DNA of 64,000 nucleotides from JABMOV01 sp964654545 (GTDB lineage Bacteria > Fidelibacterota > Marinisomatia > Marinisomatales > JABMOV01). The translations under genes and the position numbers were made by a program. Below are positions 23,401-32,300 of the stretch, piece after piece (the stretch's first letter is position 1; the number at the start of each line of letters is the position of its first letter). Where the stretch lies: positions 1 to 64,000 of the forward strand of contig CAZZIU010000004.1 of NCBI GenBank assembly GCA_964654545.1. Direction: 5' to 3'. The notes below the pieces were generated by a model. It ran no database searches. It saw only the letters and a program-made list of their open reading frames with translations, and was not told the origin of the DNA.

Positions 23401-26400
23401 GATGAAAATACTATCTATAAGATGTCAGTGAGAGCACGGCGCGTTGCTAATTCTCCGAACAATCCTCTTGGATATACTAACAGTGTTTCTGTAGTCGCAA
23501 ACGTACACTTTGGTGTGGTCGGATTGAAATCGACAAACACTGGATCTGCCTATGTTTCCACTAAAGGTGTAGATCGTTTAACTTATGAGTATGGTGGAGA
23601 TGCGTCTCATCAATTCGTACATCAATCTGCAAATTTGAGTTCAGATTGGACGATTGCAAATGCATACTTCCAGGGATCATCTGCCACAGGATCCCACAAT
23701 GGTCTTCCTGATGGAACGTATTTTGATTATGGTACTCCAGCAAGTCTTCAGACAGATGTAGCTTACATGCGACCATACATGATTCTAAACGAAGGTGTGT
23801 ATGGTGCTAATTCAATTCCATTGTATCCACAATCAAATGGTATTATAGGAATTGGTGCAACTGGTAATGTTAGTTTTGTTGCAGATAGGAAAATTACAAC
23901 AGGAACCAGTCCTCTTGGAACGTGGTTCTATGCTTCAATTGGTGTGATTACTGGCGGTGGTGCTATCTATGATTTGAATGAAAAGTCGTGGCCAATTACA
24001 AAAGAGTATTCGTATATTCCTAATGGTTTTGATGCAGATTCAAGTAGATTTACGACTACAACAAATGCAACATTTTTGATGTATAGTAGTCAAGATCCGG
24101 CAACACGTTTCAGTCTTAGTGGAGCTTGGGCATCCGACCCCCCTGCAACTGAAAATTTCTGTATGGTTCAGTGGTGGGAAGATGAACAAACGTGGGTTGC
24201 ACTTGATGATGATTCAACAGGAACATTCATGCGTTTTATTCCTGATAGAAATCTTGGTGATTTTCTTGTTGCTCAAGTAGTACGAAATGTTGATCCGGGC
24301 CCGGCCGGCGCGAGAGGTTTATGGAATCCTCCTGACGGTGCTTATATTACAACATTTTTTAATGCACATAACACCATCGATGTCGATTATGTTAAGATTG
24401 AGGCAGCATCAAATGCTGAACTATCTTCTAGTATAGCTGGCGATTTTGCATATGCAGGAAAACCAGTAGATGATACTGGTCAGCTTAGTTCTACGCAAAA
24501 ACTACAGGATAGTGATTATTATCAGATATATTCCTATGCAATTGAGTCTGGTTTATCATTAGAAACATATAAACAATTGTTATATGATCTTGCCCATCCA
24601 GCTGGTACTAAGATGTTTGGTATTGTTAGTGGTATTACCGAATTGGTAGACGGCGAATCTGTTGGTGATAGTGCTGAAATGTTTTTGTCTGCGAGAAGAA
24701 CTGGTGAAGTTGATCTTGGTGACATTTCAGATCCAGATGTCATTGATACTATTGTGTCGTTTTTTGTTGGCACAGATACTATAGGTTCGGCCGACCGATC
24801 AACGACGGAACTGGACCATCGTTCGTATCATGATTATGAAGCTGTTATAGGACCTGATACTCATGCATTGTTCGAGTTTGCGAATACGGATGTCACGCAA
24901 CCCACTAGTTCGGATCCAATAAGTACCTTTACGTCGTTGCCGAGTGGGCGAGCAACTGTGGCAATCTACGGAACATTACCTCCAAGTGGAATATATCCTG
25001 GAATTGGTATTGATGTAAATTATCCAACTGCATTTCCTCTTGCAGACGAACCAGCAAGAACGCATAAGGCTTTGTTAGAAGTTAGGGCTGGCGCGAGCGC
25101 GGTCGGGCAAGGTCTGGTCATGACTTCAAATGGTTCTGGATTTGCTTGGGGATCTAATAGGTCTGTGTTCAGTATCCCCACTTCCCGTTCATCTGTTTTG
25201 CTGAGGTATGGTGGAGGAAACACTGACGGTTATAATAATACAGACTATCCTACATCTGTATATGATATACAAGCTCCTTTTGATGAAAATAATGAGTTTA
25301 GAACAATTTCTCCGCAAATTCCAGGAGACAGAGCAAGATATCTTCAGCTTAAAATGCGTGTGTTAACCCAAAATGGATATTCTTCGGTTGGAATTACAGA
25401 CAATACTGTATTTTTGCAGTTTACTGGTCATGGTCAGGAGTATAATGGAGTTTCATTTAATCAGTTAGCGTCTCTTGTTCCTGACTTTACACGAAACTTG
25501 GGAATTAATATTCCGACTAAAATATATGATTATAAGCAAACAGAATCAGAGAAGCCCGATAAAGATTCGCTTGATGGTTTTTGTGGTGATTGGAAAATTG
25601 TTGAATTCGATATGTGGTATCCTAGAGTGGTGAATCCTTCTTCTCCAAACCTGTGGATTGAATTGACTGATCTACCAGAAGATCACTTAATGGCAATGAG
25701 AAAAAGACCTCAAAGGCCTGGTCTAGACTTAAATTCAACACAATCTTTTCCGATAGTTGCATCAGATGTTTCCATTAATTCGGATATGAATAAGACGCAG
25801 AATGTAGCCAGCGCATGGAGAGGCGAAACATTCTACAATGATACAACGCAATATCGTCTAAATGGAATTGGTGAACTTAATATTAGAATATGTAAAGATC
25901 GAGATTCGATTCAGTTTGCTGATGGAGCAACACAAGGTGTTGTGGCATATGAAGTTGATTGGTTGAATGCTTCTTCGACTGAATGGGAAGAGTCTTGGAC
26001 AAATTCTACATTGAATGATCAAGCTGCGACACCTGAAGCGGCCGGGTCTGATGGATTTGTTGCACCATATGTTTTGTACACTGCAAATACATTATCTCTA
26101 TATCCAGCCGCCCCAGCCGGATTTAATGGTAATGGTATAATCTATACAGTTACTTCTAATACAACAGGTTCAGATCCTCAACATACTACACATATCGCTG
26201 AGTTTGCAAATTCGGAGTTTGTTTACGCTACAGATCCTCCGCCTTCGCTTAATGGTCCAATTGACATTGAAACTTCTCCTGATGGTACGATATTTGTGAT
26301 GTATGCAGGTGCATTAGGCCAAATTAGTTCTTTTGTTTACGTTTATGCTTTCCCCGCATCAAACACTGCTTCTCCTTATTTGGTTCTGAAAGCAGGACGA

Positions 26401-27492
26401 ACTACTACACCGGATGTACTTCCTTGGGCAACTAGTGCATCGGGATTAGTAGGCTATCTGGGCGTTAAAGATTTTCTGAAGATTGGAGGGTCTGATAATT
26501 CTTTGTATGTTAATGGTGGTAATTTAATTCGCATTCGACCAAACGCATCAACCGGTAGCTATAGAGCAGAGGATACGACAAAAACTAGAGTTTTAGGTAA
26601 TGATGTTGGTGTTACTACTATAGCAGACCTTGAACAGGTTCAAAATTTTTACGTTGACGATGAAGATCGTATTTTTTATGTGATGCGAAATAATCCGAAT
26701 ACGGTTCAAGTGGTGACACAGACTCGTGCTCCTGGATCGAGCACTTGGGAAGTGAGTTCAAATACTGCTGTTCTGTTAGAAGTTGGTGATAGTGGATATC
26801 ATAAGTTTACTCCTGGTGCAAATCTTGTGTTCTGTGATATGGCAATGGATGATGATAAGAATTTGTATGTGGCCAGCGCCTCGCAGTGGGAGAATAGCTA
26901 TACATCAAACGGGCATGTGTTTAAAATTACACCAAATAAATCTGGAGATTATGCGGTTGGTTGTGGAACAATATCAGTAATCGCTAATAATATTCCTAGC
27001 CCAATTTCAATTGATGTTAATTCAAGGCAACAAGTATTTGTTTCTAGCCATGCTGCATATGATGGATTTGCATCGAGTGTTGGTGGAGTGTTTATTATCG
27101 ATAATGGTGATTTGCAACTTATCGCAAACGGATCGTATTATATCGGTACATCTGGTGCCACAAGCACTACGGCTAATATATATGGCGGGCGTATTTTGGT
27201 TGGGCCCAGCTATGTTGGAAATTCAACATCAACCGATTATATATATGATGGATCGGTATATTGGTCCTCAATGCGTCGGTGGGATTTGCTTGCGCCAAAT
27301 CATGCGGCGAATACGATTCTTAGGATTACATCAAACACCACTGGAGGATATGCATTGACCAATCCTTCAAGCGGAGCAAATGTTCATTTGATAATGTCGG
27401 CGCAATTTAGAAACGGGCCCAATGATTTGTATGTAGATTCTGGATGGAGACCAATGGGTATTCCTATAGCGTTGAAGAAACAGTGGATATAA
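20500..27492 (+). CDS. 7: giant gp7-like baseplate wedge protein with lectin and propeller-like regions
   Basis: 2330 residues, against 1032 for T4 gp7. The N-terminus (about 1-240: QVPDFVRGDFPTFIKFLESY; AIKNLRDFYRSRGTENSFKF) is the conserved block of gp7-like wedge initiators in marine T4-like phages, and it lies between gp6 and gp8 as expected. The added parts are: Gly-rich repeats to about 430; a LamG-like sandwich at about 495-910 (QQTWAFWYKP, RQNVWHLMAITEDY, LYDEVSYYNRTL); a sandwich resembling a carbohydrate-binding module at about 920-1110; further beta-rich modules; and from about 1870 to the end a blade-like repeat region (NGPIDIETSPDGTIFV, FCDMAMDDDKNLYVASA, SPISIDVNSRQQVFVSS) like an NHL propeller. 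The additions suggest surface binding. Confidence 0.75.
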   Translation: MSYKTKTSPLVASQVPDFVRGDFPTFIKFLESYYEFLELSGPPIALDLLVQNPGYLVDRNGFDILTYGTPFQVGELLHQYADSETDIPTGIGTVYDYVISPDGNVITLILNKISGTDSRFVATRSTNDNALLYGQTSGAIAVCSETVYKAPAGAINAMKSLLDYQDIDLTLDDYLSFLKKEYAASFPLELAGTADKVKAIKNLRDFYRSRGTENSFKFLFRIFFDEDVELIYPETKMLRASGRRRDQYPTNYNHWNAPSVLRIDPIGLVGTAESGLSTQTIDPAKLLSRKVFGLVSGATATVESAISSSLAGSDFIQLTLSADRVGQFLYNETIETDDANNPADGTKIAATISGLVHNININNGGSNFKVGDPVTISGGKGGTAKVSVVGSSGEIREVEITQPGIGYTTTPDITAHGIHTKDRFEEGPTETIFYDDFSAYRPVTIRRNNTPVPVIRASTRFYSVDDNRGPDSALPGGYSSNTQITNDTNLVPVPTLELKAHWKMNGWAGKAEEKGLPLLLRSQYPLGYYTVPEDLRVIPNGLTGSALTTVSKVAAAFLGDGSYYPNSTFIQDSTGHGHHAVAANFNMNQLQRLPVDRRVVGTSNDFVSGMANSVTTSNISLSMVSVSSANIARGGTGWPVGDSPTSGANAEFASGSIGLMSHDEIEEDDQQTWAFWYKPTANIQHNATIISRYAYFDIKVWNPDRSGSLSGGFTSPYQSLNAVPGYYWTSAKYANTTTHGRSIGLADLNITSRMAGAANAEPRSVTTLEAALRQNVWHLMAITEDYKNHKGYFRIHYGDDTEPVYRTWDIDVSANASFSNGYQSQGYSNPTGVYAYNVGRTLNPGIDRYANTRPMTASVHLAGLGQSGDKNVQYTPWAMTNFYQSGGAPGLYDEVSYYNRTLANNEIEALFRNPNRYRPISGKWFVSGYSDVSNVTFTRSETEAGKQKLVANTVRLSLIHTDDIAYRDENTIYKMSVRARRVANSPNNPLGYTNSVSVVANVHFGVVGLKSTNTGSAYVSTKGVDRLTYEYGGDASHQFVHQSANLSSDWTIANAYFQGSSATGSHNGLPDGTYFDYGTPASLQTDVAYMRPYMILNEGVYGANSIPLYPQSNGIIGIGATGNVSFVADRKITTGTSPLGTWFYASIGVITGGGAIYDLNEKSWPITKEYSYIPNGFDADSSRFTTTTNATFLMYSSQDPATRFSLSGAWASDPPATENFCMVQWWEDEQTWVALDDDSTGTFMRFIPDRNLGDFLVAQVVRNVDPGPAGARGLWNPPDGAYITTFFNAHNTIDVDYVKIEAASNAELSSSIAGDFAYAGKPVDDTGQLSSTQKLQDSDYYQIYSYAIESGLSLETYKQLLYDLAHPAGTKMFGIVSGITELVDGESVGDSAEMFLSARRTGEVDLGDISDPDVIDTIVSFFVGTDTIGSADRSTTELDHRSYHDYEAVIGPDTHALFEFANTDVTQPTSSDPISTFTSLPSGRATVAIYGTLPPSGIYPGIGIDVNYPTAFPLADEPARTHKALLEVRAGASAVGQGLVMTSNGSGFAWGSNRSVFSIPTSRSSVLLRYGGGNTDGYNNTDYPTSVYDIQAPFDENNEFRTISPQIPGDRARYLQLKMRVLTQNGYSSVGITDNTVFLQFTGHGQEYNGVSFNQLASLVPDFTRNLGINIPTKIYDYKQTESEKPDKDSLDGFCGDWKIVEFDMWYPRVVNPSSPNLWIELTDLPEDHLMAMRKRPQRPGLDLNSTQSFPIVASDVSINSDMNKTQNVASAWRGETFYNDTTQYRLNGIGELNIRICKDRDSIQFADGATQGVVAYEVDWLNASSTEWEESWTNSTLNDQAATPEAAGSDGFVAPYVLYTANTLSLYPAAPAGFNGNGIIYTVTSNTTGSDPQHTTHIAEFANSEFVYATDPPPSLNGPIDIETSPDGTIFVMYAGALGQISSFVYVYAFPASNTASPYLVLKAGRTTTPDVLPWATSASGLVGYLGVKDFLKIGGSDNSLYVNGGNLIRIRPNASTGSYRAEDTTKTRVLGNDVGVTTIADLEQVQNFYVDDEDRIFYVMRNNPNTVQVVTQTRAPGSSTWEVSSNTAVLLEVGDSGYHKFTPGANLVFCDMAMDDDKNLYVASASQWENSYTSNGHVFKITPNKSGDYAVGCGTISVIANNIPSPISIDVNSRQQVFVSSHAAYDGFASSVGGVFIIDNGDLQLIANGSYYIGTSGATSTTANIYGGRILVGPSYVGNSTSTDYIYDGSVYWSSMRRWDLLAPNHAANTILRITSNTTGGYALTNPSSGANVHLIMSAQFRNGPNDLYVDSGWRPMGIPIALKKQWI

Positions 27493-27516
27493 CAAACCAT
27501 AATTGTATTTTTTTTT

Positions 27517-27524
27517 ACTAAATA
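27517..27524 (+). promoter_or_regulatory. possible weak late promoter ACTAAATA before gp8
   Basis: Two mismatches to TATAAATA but at the normal distance (32 bases) from the gp8 ATG, in the 64-base gap after gp7. A T-run of ten lies just before it and could act as a weak terminator without an obvious hairpin. Confidence 0.25.
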
Positions 27525-27556
27525 GTATCGTATTCCAAAACGGAGTTTAATGAAAA

Positions 27557-29359
27557 ATGCCAGCTATTGTAAGCAATAAACTTAGATTGAGAAATGTTCG
27601 AGATTTTGTAAAATCGGTTGATGTGGCAGCATATCCTGGTTTTTCTTCTGATGCAAATTTTCCATTTCCTACTGCAACCGGTAATTCTCCTGATACGAAA
27701 TACTCTAACACATCTATATACTTTTTCATAGGAAGAGTTCATCGATGGGATGTGGCGCCCGATCAAAAGGTAGGTTTTAGTGATAGTAATCCTCCTCCAG
27801 TTAAACAAACACATTCTACTATTGAATATGAGCCTTGGAGGTCGATGACATCATTACAGAAAATTTCTTCAGGCGATGTTAGTATATTGATTAAGAGAAA
27901 TGATTGGACTACAAGTGCAGTATATTCGCAATATGATGATCAATCCGAATCGGTAGTAAATTTGTCGAGTGTAGATAATCCTTATTATGTCTATAATGGT
28001 GGATCGGTCTTTATGTGTTTGGATAATGTTGGAGGAAGTTTATCGATAGATGCCCCAACATATGCTTCTGCTAGTGCAGGGGGTTTGGCCAACTCTTTTG
28101 TTACGTCTGATGGCTATAGATGGAAGTTTATGTATCGAATATCTTCAGATGATTCTGTGCAAAAGTTTATATTTCCGAATTATTTGCCCATTCAATCTTT
28201 GAGCAATACTGAAGTAAATGGAACTGCACCTACTGGTTGGAGTGAACTTCAGGAAGTTATGGCATATGCGAATACCGGTAAGTTGGAAACAATTGTAGTT
28301 GAGGCAGGAAAACAAGGATCTGGATATCGAGGTAAGTCTTCTGGAGGTGGTCTTACACAAGACTCTATAACGCTTAACTCTCTTACTGCTAGTGCTAGTT
28401 TGGGTTTTAGTACAGGCGATTTTAATGGATTGATGATTCGTGTTGCGAATAGTAGTTTTAGTCATGTTGCTGAAATAACAGATGGTCCTGTGAGTGGGGT
28501 TCCAGCGAAAGTTGAATTTTCTCCTGCCATACCAGCTTCAATTGGAGTTGTGGCTGGTGCGGCTAAGTATTCATTTTCGATAGGGCCTAGAATTGGTATT
28601 ATTGGGGATGGTGTTGGTGCGGTAGCGTATTCGGATGTAGACAGTCAAGGGCGAATAACGAACATAAGAATTGATGATGGGGGCACTGGATATTCTACCG
28701 CTAATGTGACGGTTAATAGTACAGCAGGAGGTAGTGCAACCGTTGGTGTTGGTGCAGTTGCTCGTGCGATTATTCCTCCTTCTGGGGGATATGGAGCCGA
28801 TCCAGTAAAAGAGCTTGGTGGCTATTATGCAGGATTGACTGCTCAGTTGGTCAATAGAGGAACTCAAAACAGTTTGCCGATTGGTTCTTCGTTTAGACAA
28901 ATTGGTATTGTTAGAAATCCTACAATTAATGCTGGTACATATGTTGCAAATACTGGTTCTGAGTATAGGCAGATGACAAATTTGATAATCAATACAGCTA
29001 GCCCGCCTGTGTGGATTCAGCCAGCCGCAAGAATTAAAGGAACGACCAGTGAGGCGATTGCTATCGTTGTTGATGTGAATCAAGATCGTGGGCCTGGAAT
29101 TACAGCAGGAGAATCTAGAGTTCGTGTGACTAATTTGGTGTCTAATAGTACAGGAGGATTTTTTCATCCTGGTGAAAGTATTACTCAAATTGATTCTACT
29201 GGAGCGGCTATTGGAACGACACAAACATTGGCATCAAAGGATCCTGAAACTGTTGAATTATTACCAAATTCTGGAGAAATTTTATATTTGGAAAACAAAA
29301 GGCCAGTGACTCGTATCCTTGATCAGACTCAGAAATATAAGATTGTCATAGAATTTTAA
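27557..29359 (+). CDS. 8: gp8 baseplate wedge protein, enlarged
   Basis: 600 residues (T4: 334). The N-terminal half has the gp8 pattern: KLRLRNVRDFVKSV, then YFFIGRVHRWD, PPPVKQTHSTIEYEPWRSM, YYVYNGGSVFMCLDN and SDGYRWKFMYRI. The C-terminal half is a Gly/Ser-rich beta region with repeats of the type ITNIRIDDGGTGYSTANV, similar to segments in the gp7-like protein, so it was probably added by domain exchange. gp8 joins the gp7-gp10 arm of the wedge to the tail sheath side. CGGAG is the ribosome-binding site. Confidence 0.88.
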   Translation: MPAIVSNKLRLRNVRDFVKSVDVAAYPGFSSDANFPFPTATGNSPDTKYSNTSIYFFIGRVHRWDVAPDQKVGFSDSNPPPVKQTHSTIEYEPWRSMTSLQKISSGDVSILIKRNDWTTSAVYSQYDDQSESVVNLSSVDNPYYVYNGGSVFMCLDNVGGSLSIDAPTYASASAGGLANSFVTSDGYRWKFMYRISSDDSVQKFIFPNYLPIQSLSNTEVNGTAPTGWSELQEVMAYANTGKLETIVVEAGKQGSGYRGKSSGGGLTQDSITLNSLTASASLGFSTGDFNGLMIRVANSSFSHVAEITDGPVSGVPAKVEFSPAIPASIGVVAGAAKYSFSIGPRIGIIGDGVGAVAYSDVDSQGRITNIRIDDGGTGYSTANVTVNSTAGGSATVGVGAVARAIIPPSGGYGADPVKELGGYYAGLTAQLVNRGTQNSLPIGSSFRQIGIVRNPTINAGTYVANTGSEYRQMTNLIINTASPPVWIQPAARIKGTTSEAIAIVVDVNQDRGPGITAGESRVRVTNLVSNSTGGFFHPGESITQIDSTGAAIGTTQTLASKDPETVELLPNSGEILYLENKRPVTRILDQTQKYKIVIEF

Positions 29360-29375
29360 AAAAGGTGTATAACAA

Positions 29376-32300
29376 ATGGCTACAGTAAATACAGCATCCG
29401 CTCCATACTATGATAATTTTGATGCAAATAAAAATTATTATAGAATTATGTTTCGTGGCGGCCGGGCTGTTCAGGCAAGAGAGCTTACTCAGTTACAGAC
29501 TGCACTTCAACAGCAGATAAAATATCATGGTGATCATATATTTAAGGATGGTTCTCCTGTATTAAATGGTGAAACTAATATTGTTTTGGATTGCAATTAC
29601 GTTAGACTTTATGATAATATAGGAATTAATAATGCCACAGGGACAGCCGCAAATGTTCAAGTAGCATTCGACTCAACCAGTGCCAGTGGAATTGAGGTTC
29701 GGGTTGAGAATGGTGTCGCTTTAGACGGAAGGCAGCCACTCGCTAGAGTAATTCAAGCTGCTGATCGTGATGTTAATGATCCAAAAACATTAATTTTGGC
29801 TTATAGTAGTGGCGATCAATTTAAAGCAAATGATGTTATTACCAAAATGGATAATACTATCATTGGGCGTGTTGAGGATTTTTCGACTGATACTACTCCT
29901 GCGACAGGAAATTCTTCAATCTTTACGGTATCAGAAGGTGTGTATTATGCTAAGGGTTATTTCATACACACGACTAAACAGTCAATTATTCTCAGTAAGT
30001 ATACCAACACTCCTACATATAAAGTGGGATTTTCATACAATGAAAGTATTTCTGATGCTGCTGGTGACGCAACATTATATGATAATGCACAGGGAACGTA
30101 TAACCTAAATGCACCCGGTGCGGATCGGTTAAAAGTTCAATTAGACTTAGAATTGGCTCCTGGTTCTGACGGTGTTTCTATATCGGAGACGGCTGATGCG
30201 AATTTTTATGAGCTTGCTCGTATCGTAAATGGTTCAACTGAACGTGCAATATTTCAGCCAATATATTCGGAGCTGGGAGACCAATTAGCAAAGAGAACAT
30301 ATGAAGAAAGTGGTGATTATATTGTTGATGAGTTTATTGCTGATGTCGAAGAAAATGATCCGTCTGATCCGAATTCTCAATTGAATATTGGTGTTTCTCC
30401 TGGAATTGCTTATGTTCGTGGTCATAGAGTAGAAATACCAGATAGAACGATATTGGCTGTTAATAAGCCTAGAACATCTGCTGACTTTTCTTCGGAGTCT
30501 GTTATTAGTTTGGGTAGTTATGTTATTGTTTCTAATGTGACGAATCAGATTTTTCAGTCTGGTGATTTTCCGATAGTAGATATTCATTTCGCGAATAATT
30601 ATGGAATTGAATCTGCTGGGGACCCTCTTAAGAGGGCAAATAGTGTTATTGCGAATGCAAGGGTTCGTTCTATTATTCCTATTGAATCTGATGCGAGATA
30701 TCCAAATCATTATAAGGCTTATCTTTCGGATTTTCGTGCAAATGTTATATCGACAACGGTTGCGACACCTTCGGGAAGTGGAACTAAATCAACATTCAAT
30801 GGTGTAAATGATACAGATATTCCTCAGGCGGGCCAGAATAGAGATGAGAGTATTTTTATTGGTAGTAGGGTAACAGTTACAGATCCCAATAGTCAAGAGT
30901 TTGGTAGATCGGCCGAAATTACGGCGAGAACTGGCAGTCCATTTAATTTCACTTTAGATCCTCCTTTAGTTGGACTTGCTACTGGAGAGTCTGTTGAAAT
31001 TTCAACAGATATTAAAAAGGCTCGCTCTCTTCGTATTGGAGCTGCTGGTGCTGATGATATTATGGCAGATGTTGCAAACGTAGGAAAGGTTGGCCAAGTT
31101 TCAACTGGAGATACAATCGTATATCAGGCTTCAAACAAATGTTTAGTGTTTAGTTTGAATGATAGTGAAGGTATACGAACACTACCCACACTCACATATA
31201 GGTCTTCTGGATCAGGAACAACTAGCGGTGGTAGTGCAACTGTGACGTATTCTGCGGCTTCGGCGGGTTTGGAAAATTTTGATGCGAAAACATTGGATGA
31301 GGCTGTTTTTTCAAATAGTATATCTGGAATATTGACGCCCACAAGTAAAACGCTGACCGGAAGCGGTAATCCATATTCATTTCAAGTAGTTTTTCCTGAA
31401 GCTCCTGGGCCTCATTCCTTTAATTTAACTGGTATAGTATCACAGGGAAGTCCATCTTTAGGGCTAAAAACTAAATCATTAGTAACTGGTAATGTTGTTT
31501 CAACTGTAATTGGCGCAGCCGAGAATCTAGCAACACTCCGAACTGATGGAAGGGTTTTGTTTAATCCCCCAAATAAAACGCCAGGAAGAAAAGATAATTT
31601 AGGTGTTTCTGATGTGATTAGGATCCGTAAAGTGGTTGATACACTTCAGTCGGGAGTTGGACCAAATACTTTTCATTTATCTGATTCGACATATGATATT
31701 ACGTCTCGGTATATGTTAGATACTGGCCAAAGAGATTCTTTATATGACCATGCTTCGATTACTTTGCGGCCAGGTGCTGTTCCTCCTGTTGGACAGATTG
31801 CTGTTATTTTTGACTATTATAGTCATGGTGGTTCTTCCAATGGTTATTTTTCTGTGCAGTCGTATGATACTGTCAATAATTCGTATACAGGTATAGGTAG
31901 TTATACCCGAGACGATGGTGGTGTTATGCAGCTAAGAGATAGCTTGGACTTTCGACCAAGGAGAACAGACCTTTTGGCTACTGCAAAGGTTGATTCGTCA
32001 AGTCGTACTGATACTTTCTATTTACCGATTACGGGTAAAAATTCTCCGGCTGATCAGAGCATTGCAAGCTATTCGGGTACCAAATATTTACCAAGACGGG
32101 ATAATCTTGTTATTGCATACGATGGCACTCTAAGAGTTATTGAGGGTGTGGCACACGAAACACCATTGCCTCCTTCGGATGATCCGGACTCGCTAATTTT
32201 ATATACAATTTCATATCCATCATATGTGTTTAGCCCACGAGATGTCGAATTGGTACCACACAATAATCGACGATTTACGATGAAAGATATCGGTGAAATG

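Noticed and set aside
28571..29224. 217-codon minus-strand frame inside gp8
   Set aside because: Ser/Asn/Arg-rich shadow of the Gly-rich C-terminal part of gp8, with no ribosome-binding site.
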